A stretch of DNA of 64,000 bases from Janthinobacterium lividum PAMC 25724 (GTDB taxonomy: Bacteria; Pseudomonadota; Gammaproteobacteria; Burkholderiales; Burkholderiaceae_D). How positions within the stretch are numbered: position 1 is the first letter of the stretch; each line of letters begins with the position of its first letter. The stretch lies in contig AHHB01000032.1 of NCBI GenBank assembly GCA_000242815.2, forward strand, positions 343,418-407,417. The letters are read 5' to 3'. The translations under genes were made by a program, and so were the position numbers. Of this stretch, positions 36,196 through 43,820 are shown piece by piece. Under the pieces are notes generated by a model. That model saw only the letters and a program-made list of their open reading frames with translations. It had not been told where the DNA came from and searched no databases.

Positions 36196-36218
36196 AAATA
36201 CGCAAAATATGCGTATTT
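36196..36218. promoter_or_regulatory. 23-bp palindrome in the agaS/GH31 divergent region
   Basis: AAATACGCA and its perfect complement TGCGTATTT separated by five bases. It lies between the two promoters, about 34 bases upstream of the GH31 -35. It does not look like a CTTTC site, so a second regulator is possible. Confidence 0.45.
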
Positions 36219-36367
36219 ATCTTACGTTTAATCAAAATGTCATAAATAATACTTTCACTATCGTGGTATTTCAGCGACAACCGCCCCCATTACGGCATTT
36301 CATGCGGCGCTGCCACCGCATTCCAGCCCCGTAAAACACCATTATTTCGCAAGTTACCAAATATTTT

Positions 36368-36399
36368 ACTTTCGTTTTACTTTCGTATTTGACTTTTCG
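36368..36399 (+). promoter_or_regulatory. AgaR-type operator: direct ACTTTCG repeats before agaS
   Basis: ACTTTCG occurs at 36368-36374 and 36379-36385, 11 bases apart (about one helical turn), with a looser ACTTTTCG at 36392-36399. The last unit overlaps the predicted -35 of agaS. This matches the repeated CTTTC pattern of AgaR operators and the TTTCRTTT repeats described for E. coli AgaR. Confidence 0.65.
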
Positions 36400-36417
36400 A
36401 AATTTAGTGCCTATGCT
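36389..36417 (+). promoter_or_regulatory. Sigma-70-type promoter of the agaS operon
   Basis: TTGACT (36389-36394) and TATGCT (36412-36417) with a 17-base spacer, 29 bases before the agaS ATG. The AgaR-type repeats run into the -35 box, so repressor binding would exclude RNA polymerase. Confidence 0.6.
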
Positions 36418-36446
36418 TTCTCCAACAAACACTTTACTGACCTCTC

Positions 36447-37607
36447 ATGACTACCCTACTTCAGCGTGACACTCAAACCTGGCGCGACATCGGCGGCCTG
36501 CACACGGCCGAGGAAATCGCCCACCAGCCGGCTATCTGGCGCGCGCTGAGCAGCATTTTGCGCGACGCACAAGCGAGCCTGGCCGCCTTCCTCGGCGATG
36601 CGCTGTCCAACCCGCAGCAGCGCGTCATCCTGACGGGCGCCGGCAGCTCGGCCTATGTGGGCGAAATCGTCGTCGACACCCTGAATGCGGCCTGGCCAGC
36701 GCACATCCGCGCCATCGCCACCACCACCTTGCTGACGCACCATGCGCTGTACCTGGAAGCGGCTGCGCCCACCCTGCTCGTCTCGTTTGCGCGCAGCGGC
36801 GACAGCCCCGAAAGTCTGGCGGCCGTGGAGATGCTGCGCCAGGTCGTGCCCGGCGCGCGTTTCCTGAACATCACCTGCAACGCCGAAGGAAAGCTGGCGC
36901 GCCAGGGCGCCAACGACGCCAACACGTATAACTTGCTGATGCCGGAAGGCAGTTGCGACCGCGGCTTCGCCATGACCAGCAGCTTTAGCAGCATGCTGCT
37001 GGCGGCCCTGTCGGTGCTGGGCAAGGACGCCGATTTGACGCGCCTGGAGACCCTGGCTCAGCTGGGGGAACAAGCCTTGCGCGACTGGTCGGCACCGGTG
37101 GCGGAGCTGGGCAACACACCCGTGCAGCGCGTGTTCTACCTGGGCAGCGGCCCGCTGGAGGCGCTGGCCAAGGAAGCAGCCCTGAAAATTCTGGAATTGA
37201 CGGGTGGCCGCGTGATGGCGATGGCCAATACGCCACTCGGTTTCCGCCATGGCCCGAAATCGGCCGTCACCACGCAATCGCTGGTCATCCTGCTGCGCAG
37301 CAGCAAGCCGCTGGCGCGCCAGTACGAGGACGATCTATTAAAAGAACTGCAGCGCGACGGCGTGGCGCAAGCCTGCCTGACGGTGGGCATCGGCGGCGAC
37401 TTATCTGCCAACTTATCTGCCAACTTAGCGCCCGACGCGCAGGCCTGGCCCGACGCCTGGCTGGCCCCGCTGTGGCTGCTGATGGCGCAGCAATATGCAC
37501 TGCACCAGTCTGCACTGTTGCAACTGCGTCCCGACAATCCATTCGCCGGCGGCATCGTCAACCGTGTCGTGCAGGGCGTCACCATCTATGGCCATGAGCA
37601 ATTCTAA
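36447..37607 (+). CDS. agaS: AgaS: galactosamine-6-phosphate deaminase/isomerase (SIS domains)
   Basis: 386 residues with two SIS (sugar isomerase) domains (about 40-190 and 215-360). Motifs include VILTGAGSSAYVGE, SFARSGDSPESLAAV, CDRGFAMTSSFSSMLLA and NTPLGFRHGPKS, typical of AgaS. The enzyme converts galactosamine-6-phosphate to tagatose-6-phosphate and ammonia. It is the first gene of a tight operon: the ROK kinase gene starts inside its end. Near residues 319-326 the 12-base unit TTATCTGCCAAC is repeated exactly in tandem (37401-37424), giving LSANLSAN; the frame is kept. Confidence 0.93.
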   Translation: MTTLLQRDTQTWRDIGGLHTAEEIAHQPAIWRALSSILRDAQASLAAFLGDALSNPQQRVILTGAGSSAYVGEIVVDTLNAAWPAHIRAIATTTLLTHHALYLEAAAPTLLVSFARSGDSPESLAAVEMLRQVVPGARFLNITCNAEGKLARQGANDANTYNLLMPEGSCDRGFAMTSSFSSMLLAALSVLGKDADLTRLETLAQLGEQALRDWSAPVAELGNTPVQRVFYLGSGPLEALAKEAALKILELTGGRVMAMANTPLGFRHGPKSAVTTQSLVILLRSSKPLARQYEDDLLKELQRDGVAQACLTVGIGGDLSANLSANLAPDAQAWPDAWLAPLWLLMAQQYALHQSALLQLRPDNPFAGGIVNRVVQGVTIYGHEQF

Positions 37608-38556
37608 TCACATAGCGGCTTACCACGGCATCGACATCGGCGGCAGCAAGATGGAGCTGGTGGCCTTTGCAGACCGCGACGGCGCGCTGACGGAAGTGTT
37701 CCGCGAACGGGTGGCCACGCCGGGCGATGATTTCAGCGCCTTCGTGCAGGCGGTTGTCGACCTGGTGGCGCACGGCGACGCTGCACTGGGCACGACGGCA
37801 GCTGTGGGCATAGGCTTGCCCGGCGTGATCGACAGCAGCAGCGGTCGACAACTGAGCTCGAACGTGCCCGCGCTGAACGGGCGCCTGGTGGCGCAAACGC
37901 TGCAGCAAGCCTTGCAGCGCCCTGTCGCCATCGGCAACGATTGCCAGTGTTTCGCCCTGTCGGAAGCGCAAGGTGGCGCGGCCAAAAATAGCGCCAGCAT
38001 GTTTGGCGCCATCCTCGGCACGGGTGCTGGCGGCGGCTATTGCGTGGGCGGCCAGTTGCTGCGCGGTTTTAACGGCGTGGCTGGCGAATGGGGCCACTGG
38101 AGCCTGCCCGCCAGCGTACTGGCGCAGCACGGCCTGGCCGAGTATCGCTGCGCATGCGGCAAGACGGGCTGCCTGGAACGCTATGTCTCGGGCCCCGCCA
38201 TGAGCAAACTATATGCGCACTTTGGCGGCGAAGGCACAGAACCGCTGGCCACGCTGTCCATCGTCGCACGCGCCAATATGGGCGACGCCGTGGCCAAGCG
38301 CACGGTGGAGGTGCACCTCGACGTGCTGGGCCACGCGCTGGCCGGGCTGGTGCTGGCCTACGACCCGCACGTCATTGTGCTCGGTGGCGGCCTGTCCAAG
38401 CTGCCCCACCTGTATGACAGACTGCCGGTGGCAGTCAAACGCCATCTCTTCCCCGGCGTGCACGTGCCGCCCATCTTGCCACCGCACTTTGGCGATGCCG
38501 GCGGCGCGCGCGGCGCGGCCCTTTTGATACGACAACATACGAAGGCGTCAATATAA
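37594..38556 (+). CDS. ROK family sugar kinase, probable GalNAc kinase
   Basis: 320 residues from the ATG at 37594 (another ATG two codons earlier at 37588 is equally possible); either start overlaps the agaS end. The ATP-binding motif DIGGSK (about 14-19), GTGAGGGYCVGGQ, NGVAGEWGHW and the zinc-binding CACGKTGCLE are all present, as in NagK-type ROK kinases. Within this operon the expected reaction is phosphorylation of imported GalNAc to GalNAc-6-phosphate, the role called AgaK in other proteobacteria. Substrate is inferred from context; GlcNAc kinase would look much the same. Confidence 0.88.
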   Translation: MSNSNHIAAYHGIDIGGSKMELVAFADRDGALTEVFRERVATPGDDFSAFVQAVVDLVAHGDAALGTTAAVGIGLPGVIDSSSGRQLSSNVPALNGRLVAQTLQQALQRPVAIGNDCQCFALSEAQGGAAKNSASMFGAILGTGAGGGYCVGGQLLRGFNGVAGEWGHWSLPASVLAQHGLAEYRCACGKTGCLERYVSGPAMSKLYAHFGGEGTEPLATLSIVARANMGDAVAKRTVEVHLDVLGHALAGLVLAYDPHVIVLGGGLSKLPHLYDRLPVAVKRHLFPGVHVPPILPPHFGDAGGARGAALLIRQHTKASI

Positions 38557-39899
38557 TGAAACAAGTGGGAAACCCGACCTTTACACTCTCGCCTATCGAG
38601 CAAGTGATCAAGGCGCACCGCCGCGGCGAGCGCGTGGGGCTGTACGCCGTCTGCTGCAGTCACCCGAGCGTGCTGCGCGCCGCCATGCGCGTGGCCAGCG
38701 ACTACGACACCGTGCTGCTGGTCGAAGCTACCTCGAACCAGGTCGACCAATTCGGCGGCTACACGGGCATGACACCCAACGTTTTCCGCGAAAGCATGTT
38801 GGCGCTGGCCCGCGAACAGGGTTTTCCGACTGAGCGCCTGGTGTTGGGCGGCGACCACCTGGGCCCGAACGCCTGGCAGCACCTCGATGCCGCTACCGCG
38901 ATGGCGCACGCCGAAACCCTGATCGCCGCGTATGCGGCGGCCGGTTTCCATAAAATCCACCTCGATTGCAGCATGCGCTGCTTGGATGACCCTTTGCAAC
39001 TCGACGATGAAACCGTGGCCGCCCGTTCGGCGCGCCTGTGCATCGTCGCAGAAGCGGCGGCAGCAGCAGCCGGTTTCGCGCCGCCTGTCTACGTGATCGG
39101 CACGGAAGTGCCGATACCCGGTGGCGAAGCATCGTTGGCGCAAGCCGGCGCCGTCACCAGTGCGCAGGCGGCGCGCCGCACCCTGGACGTGCACCGCCGC
39201 GCCTTCCTCGACAATGATCTGCATGGCGCGTGGCGCCGCGTCATCGCCATGGTGGTGCAGCCGGGCGTCGATTTCGATCAAAATAGCATCGAGCACTACG
39301 CTGCGCCGGCGGCCGCCACACTGTCGGCCTTTATTGGCGAGCAGCCTGGCCTGGTGTTCGAAGCCCACTCCACCGACTACCAGCGCGAATCAGGCCTGCA
39401 TGCCATGGTGCGCGACCATTTCGCCATCCTGAAAGTGGGCCCGGCCGCCACCTTCGCCCTGCGCGAGGCGCTGTACGCGCTGTGCCAGATCGAGCAGGAA
39501 CTGCTGCCGGCGCACGCCACTTCACAGCTGATGCAAGTGCTTGACGAGGTGATGCTGGCCAAGCCCAAGCACTGGATCAAGCACTACCTGGGTACGCCGG
39601 AGGAACAGCGATTGATGCGTCGCTACGGCTTGAGCGACCGCTGCCGCTATTACTGGGGCGAGCCGGAAGTGGTGGCCAGCGTCGCCAAACTGCTGGCCAA
39701 CCTGGACGCGCTGGCGATTCCGCTGCCGCTGCTGAGCCAGCATTTGCCGCAGCAGTACCAAGCCGTGGTGCAGGGCAGCTTGAAAGCCCAGGCATCGGCC
39801 TTGATCGAGCACAAGATCGGCAGTTTGCTGGCGCAATATGCGCGCGCCTGCAACTGCAATACGGCCGTCCCCGTCGTTGCCGAAGCGGCTATCTGTTAA
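38556..39899 (+). CDS. agaZ: AgaZ/GatZ/KbaZ family tagatose-phosphate metabolism protein
   Basis: 447 residues. The start codon shares one base with the upstream stop (TAATG). The motifs VLLVEATSNQVDQFGGYTGM, VLGGDHLGPNAW and HKIHLDCSMRC place it in the GatZ/KbaZ family. In enterics this is the non-catalytic partner of a class II tagatose-1,6-bisphosphate aldolase; in other GalNAc pathways the same family has been suggested to act on tagatose-6-phosphate. No catalytic aldolase (GatY/KbaY) or separate tagatose-6-phosphate kinase lies in the operon, so which role applies here is open. Confidence 0.9.
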   Translation: MKQVGNPTFTLSPIEQVIKAHRRGERVGLYAVCCSHPSVLRAAMRVASDYDTVLLVEATSNQVDQFGGYTGMTPNVFRESMLALAREQGFPTERLVLGGDHLGPNAWQHLDAATAMAHAETLIAAYAAAGFHKIHLDCSMRCLDDPLQLDDETVAARSARLCIVAEAAAAAAGFAPPVYVIGTEVPIPGGEASLAQAGAVTSAQAARRTLDVHRRAFLDNDLHGAWRRVIAMVVQPGVDFDQNSIEHYAAPAAATLSAFIGEQPGLVFEAHSTDYQRESGLHAMVRDHFAILKVGPAATFALREALYALCQIEQELLPAHATSQLMQVLDEVMLAKPKHWIKHYLGTPEEQRLMRRYGLSDRCRYYWGEPEVVASVAKLLANLDALAIPLPLLSQHLPQQYQAVVQGSLKAQASALIEHKIGSLLAQYARACNCNTAVPVVAEAAIC

Positions 39900-39934
39900 G
39901 CTCGATATCTTCATTTTTTACTGAGCCCGCCAAC

Positions 39935-40702
39935 ATGCGAAATACCAGCCAACGCCGTGAATCCATCCTTCGAATGCTTACCCAGCAGGGCTCGGTGCAA
40001 GTGACCGATCTGGTGGCAAAGCTTGGCGTGTCTGCGGTCACCATCCGCAGCGACTTGAATGCGCTCGAAGCGCAGGGCATGGCCACGCGCAGCCACGGCG
40101 GCGCGACCCTGACGCGCACGCCGCCGCTTGAACACACGATCAGTCAGAAGGATGCCATCAACCACGCGCAAAAGGAACGCATCGGCGCCTATGCGGCGCG
40201 ACTGGTGGAAGCGGGCGATAACATCATCATCGACTCGGGCACCACCACCATTTCGCTGGCGCGCCATTTGCGCGATGCCACTGGCGTGACGGTGGCCACG
40301 AATGGCCTCAACATCGCCTGGGAATTGGCCGACGCACCCGGCGTGGACCTGATCCTCACGGGCGGCCTGCTGCGCAAGCAGTCGCTGTCGATCCAGGGCA
40401 GCCAGGCCGAAACCTGCTTGCAAGCCTACAGCTTCGACAAGCTGTTTTTGGGCGTGGACGGCTTCGACCTGCAGTTCGGCGTGACCACCCACCACGAAGC
40501 GGAAGCGAGCCTGAACCACAAGATGGTGGAACGGGCAAAGAAAATCATCGTCCTCACCGACGCCTCCAAGTTCGGCCGCGTCAGCCTGCACCGCATCGTG
40601 CAACTGGACCGCGTCGATATCGTCATCACCGATGCCAGCATCAGCCAGGAGTACCGCGAAGGGCTGCAAAAGCTGGGCATCGAACTTTTTATAGCGGAAT
40701 AA
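39935..40702 (+). CDS. agaR: DeoR family repressor, AgaR-type
   Basis: 255 residues. The N-terminal DeoR helix-turn-helix (about 5-60; SQRRESILRMLTQQGSVQV, VSAVTIRSDLNALEAQG) is followed by the sugar-phosphate sensor domain (about 75-235) with DSGTTTISLARHL, LTGGLLRKQSLSIQG, LFLGVDGFDLQFGVTT and LTDASKFGR. The gene is embedded in the GalNAc operon and CTTTC-type operators flank the operon and the receptor genes, so it is most likely the local repressor, relieved by an amino-sugar phosphate. It is followed by the deacetylase gene after four bases. Confidence 0.92.
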   Translation: MRNTSQRRESILRMLTQQGSVQVTDLVAKLGVSAVTIRSDLNALEAQGMATRSHGGATLTRTPPLEHTISQKDAINHAQKERIGAYAARLVEAGDNIIIDSGTTTISLARHLRDATGVTVATNGLNIAWELADAPGVDLILTGGLLRKQSLSIQGSQAETCLQAYSFDKLFLGVDGFDLQFGVTTHHEAEASLNHKMVERAKKIIVLTDASKFGRVSLHRIVQLDRVDIVITDASISQEYREGLQKLGIELFIAE

Positions 40703-40705
40703 CAC

Positions 40706-41800
40706 ATGCTTAGCGGCAGAATCCTTACCCCCTCTGGCTGGATCACGGGCAGCATCGCCTTTGGCCGGCGTATCGTCCAGATACAAGAAGACACTGCCGC
40801 CGACAGCGCGCTGACCATTTTGCCCGGCTTTATCGACCTGCACGTACACGGCGCCGCCGGCGTCGACATCATGGAAGGCGCAAACGCCGGCGCCAGCGTG
40901 GCGCAGGTGCATGCGCGCCACGGCACCACGGCCCTCTTGGGCACCACCCTGACGGCCAGGGAGCCGTCGATCTTGCGCGCCCTGCAAGGCCTGGCCGGCG
41001 TCATCGCCGAACGCCCCGCCAACGGCGCACGCATGCTGGGCGTGCACCTGGAAGGGCCGTTTTTAAATTTGCACCGCCTGGGCGCACAGCCCCCCGACGT
41101 GGTGCAAGCGAGCTTGGCGCAGGTACAACGCTTTCACGCCATTGCCCCCATCAAGGTGCTGACCATGGCGCCGGAAATCCCCGGCCACCTGGAACTGATC
41201 CCGCAACTGGTGGCGATGGGCATCCGCGTGCAGATCGGCCACAGCGCCGGCACGTATGACGAAGGCGTGGCGGCCCTGAAAGCCGGCGTCTCCGGTTTCA
41301 CCCACCTGTACAACGGCATGACGGGCATGACGCACTACGACCCCGGCATGGTGGGCGCGGCGCTCGCGCATGCCCAATACGCGGAAATCATCCCCGACCT
41401 GCAGCACGTGGAAAAGGGCGCCCTGCGCGCGGCCCTACGCGCCATCCCGCGCCTGTACGGCGTCACGGACGCCACCTCGGCCACCGGCATGCCGGACGGC
41501 GAATATGGCCTGGGCACGCAGCGCGTCTACAAATGCCTGGGCTGCGTGCGCCTGGCAACGGGTTCGCTGGCCGGCAGCGTGCTGACCATGGACCAGGCCC
41601 TGCGCAATTTCGTCGACCTGGGCCTGGACCTGGCCGACGCCTCGAACCGCTTGTCGCTGTATCCCGCCGATTACCTGGGCGAATCCGAACGGGGCCGCCT
41701 GGCGCCGGGCGCCTGGGCCGATATCGTCGTCCTCGATGCCAACTTGCAGCCCGTGTCGGTCTTCGTCGAAGGCGTGGCCATCGATCTTTCCACCCGCTAA
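40706..41800 (+). CDS. N-acetylgalactosamine/N-acetylglucosamine-6-phosphate deacetylase
   Basis: 364 residues, amidohydrolase superfamily. Metal and catalytic residues are visible in LPGFIDLHVHGA, GVHLEGPFLN, IGHSAGTYDEG, HLYNGMTGMTHYDPG and VTDATSATGMPDG (catalytic Asp). It removes acetate from the amino-sugar 6-phosphate made by the kinase, giving substrate for AgaS. In this operon GalNAc-6-phosphate is the likely substrate (the AgaA role), although the family is NagA-like and could also take GlcNAc-6-phosphate. Confidence 0.93.
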   Translation: MLSGRILTPSGWITGSIAFGRRIVQIQEDTAADSALTILPGFIDLHVHGAAGVDIMEGANAGASVAQVHARHGTTALLGTTLTAREPSILRALQGLAGVIAERPANGARMLGVHLEGPFLNLHRLGAQPPDVVQASLAQVQRFHAIAPIKVLTMAPEIPGHLELIPQLVAMGIRVQIGHSAGTYDEGVAALKAGVSGFTHLYNGMTGMTHYDPGMVGAALAHAQYAEIIPDLQHVEKGALRAALRAIPRLYGVTDATSATGMPDGEYGLGTQRVYKCLGCVRLATGSLAGSVLTMDQALRNFVDLGLDLADASNRLSLYPADYLGESERGRLAPGAWADIVVLDANLQPVSVFVEGVAIDLSTR

Positions 41801-41838
41801 AGCACCTCAAGCCACCTCAACCCCGTCCCGGAGTTTTC

Positions 41839-43632
41839 ATGCACGACACGTCACACAAGGCCCCCGTGTGGGCCATGCGCTACCTGCTATTTATTGCCGG
41901 CATGGGAGGCTTGTTGTATGGCATAGACATCGGCATCATCGCCGGCGCCCTGCCTTACCTGGAATCGACGGCCTCGGTGGCCTGGAAACTGACGGCCCAG
42001 CAGCTAAGCTTTATCGTCGCCGCCGTGCTATTGGGTTCAGTCCTTTCTTCCCTGTTCGCCGGCGCCCTGGCCGATATGCTGGGCAGGCGCTGGGTGATGT
42101 TCCTCGCTGGTGCCTTGTTCAGCGCCAGCATCCCGCTGATCGCCCTGGCCGACGGCTACACGCCGCTGCTGCTGGGTCGTCTGCTGCAAGGCATCAGCGG
42201 CGGCTTGATCGGCGTCGTCGTGCCGCTGTACCTGGCCGAATGCCTGCCCGCGCAACAGCGCGGACGCGGCGCCGCCCTGTTCCAGCTGCTGCTGACCATC
42301 GGCCTGGTGGCCGCTGCCCTGATCGGCCTGCAGCAGGCACAGACGGTGGAAACGGCCACGCAAGCGGCGCAAGCCTTGCCCGAAGCGGGCCGCAGCGCCG
42401 CCATCTTCATGGCCAAGGACCACGCCTGGCGCAGCATCTTCTGGGTCTGCCTGACGCCTGGCCTGGTATTTACCATCGGCGCCATGCTGCTGGCAGAATC
42501 GCCACGCTGGCTGGCACAACGCGGCCGTATCGCACAGGCGCGCGACTCGCTGCTGCGCACGCGCCTGCCCGCTGCTGCCGACCTGGAGCTGGGCGACATG
42601 CTCGCTACGCCCGAAAATGCGGCCAAGACGAGCGGCAAGGACAAGCCCAAGGAGGCGCTGCTGAGCCGTCGCTACATGCTGCCCTTCCTGCTCGCTTGCC
42701 TGATCCTCGCCTGCACCCAGGCGACGGGCATCAATTCCATCCTCGCCTATGTCGTCAATATTCTTAACCAGGCAGGCTTGTCCGGTGCCTCGGCCAACAT
42801 GGCGGACGTGCTGCTAAAGGTGTTGAATGCCGTGATGACGGTGGTGGCGGTGCTGCTAGTCGACCGCAAGGGCCGAAAATTCCTGCTGATGCTGGGCACG
42901 GGCGGCATCGTCGTCTCGCTGCTGGCGGCCGGTTTGCTGTTTCGCGGCGCCGAAGCGCACCTGGCTGACGTGCGCCCGGCCATCGCCGCGCAAGCGCAAG
43001 CGGATGCTCTTACGCTGCACCTGGACAGCGCCACCCTGCAAGCGCTGGGCGCGGCGGCCGATGGCACGCCGCAGCAGCTGACCATCGCCTACGCCTATGG
43101 CCCGTTCAGCAACGTGAAAAGCCTGCGCAGCGACGACCCGGTGCTGCGCCAGGTCAGCATCGCCCGCGCGGACGCCGTGCAGCCTGACAGCGTGATCGGC
43201 GTGTTTTTCCGCAAACTGCACCTGAACCCATTCGCCGACCCGGCCGCCGGACGCGAAGCGCCGCTGCGCATCGAGAAGGCCAGCCTGGGCCCAGTGCCCT
43301 CGTCCACGCATGGCTGGCTGGTGGCCGTTGCCATCTGCGTATTTGTCTCCAGCTTTGCCGTGGGACCGGGCGTGTGCGTCTGGCTGGCCCTGTCCGAGCT
43401 GATGCCTACCCGCATCCGTTCGAACGGCATGAGCATCGCCCTGCTGGTAAACCAGTTCGTCTCGACCGTGATCGCCGCCATCTTCCTGCCGACGGTAGGC
43501 TTGCATGGCTACTCGACGCTGTTCTTCTTTGGCGCCGGCTGCACGGTGCTGTATTTCCTGGCGGCAGCATTTTTGTTGCCCGAGACGAAGGGCAAGACAC
43601 TGGAAGAAATAGAAGCGCACTTCGCCAGGTAG
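41839..43632 (+). CDS. Sugar porter (MFS) of the GalNAc operon with a large inserted loop
   Basis: 597 residues from the ATG at 41839, which has GGAG five bases before it; the frame is open further upstream inside the deacetylase gene. Typical sugar-porter motifs are GGLLYGIDIGIIAGA, ADMLGRRWV, QGISGGLIGVVVPLYLAE, ATGINSILAYV and a PETKGKTLEE end. The protein is about 110-130 residues longer than usual. The extra part (about 375-490) is a soluble segment between two late membrane helices and so probably faces the periplasm. It is the inner-membrane importer expected for GalNAc here; the position at the end of the operon supports this, but specificity is not shown by sequence. Confidence 0.88.
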   Translation: MHDTSHKAPVWAMRYLLFIAGMGGLLYGIDIGIIAGALPYLESTASVAWKLTAQQLSFIVAAVLLGSVLSSLFAGALADMLGRRWVMFLAGALFSASIPLIALADGYTPLLLGRLLQGISGGLIGVVVPLYLAECLPAQQRGRGAALFQLLLTIGLVAAALIGLQQAQTVETATQAAQALPEAGRSAAIFMAKDHAWRSIFWVCLTPGLVFTIGAMLLAESPRWLAQRGRIAQARDSLLRTRLPAAADLELGDMLATPENAAKTSGKDKPKEALLSRRYMLPFLLACLILACTQATGINSILAYVVNILNQAGLSGASANMADVLLKVLNAVMTVVAVLLVDRKGRKFLLMLGTGGIVVSLLAAGLLFRGAEAHLADVRPAIAAQAQADALTLHLDSATLQALGAAADGTPQQLTIAYAYGPFSNVKSLRSDDPVLRQVSIARADAVQPDSVIGVFFRKLHLNPFADPAAGREAPLRIEKASLGPVPSSTHGWLVAVAICVFVSSFAVGPGVCVWLALSELMPTRIRSNGMSIALLVNQFVSTVIAAIFLPTVGLHGYSTLFFFGAGCTVLYFLAAAFLLPETKGKTLEEIEAHFAR

Positions 43633-43820
43633 CCGCTTGCCTTATTGTGCAGGTGCAGCATCGCGGGGCTTTTTAAGCTGCCGGACAAGTTTGCAGAGCG
43701 ATGCGCACGGCACTGTAGAGTTTTTCTTCTGGAAAAACCACCGGCTGGGCTAAAATCTGGCTGCGCCGTGCTACTTACGGGGCGGCAATGGCGCCATGAC
43801 AAAGATTACCAGGAGAAAAA

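Larger units (their letters stand above)
36100..36446. other. Divergent control region of the GalNAc locus
   Basis: 347 AT-rich bases between the GH31 gene (left) and agaS (right). It holds a promoter in each direction, CTTTC/GAAAG elements at 36107, 36169, 36252, 36369, 36380 and 36416, a CTTAC variant at 36221, and a 9-bp perfect inverted repeat at 36196-36218. Base composition contrasts sharply with the flanking genes, as in the other regulatory region of this locus. Confidence 0.65.
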
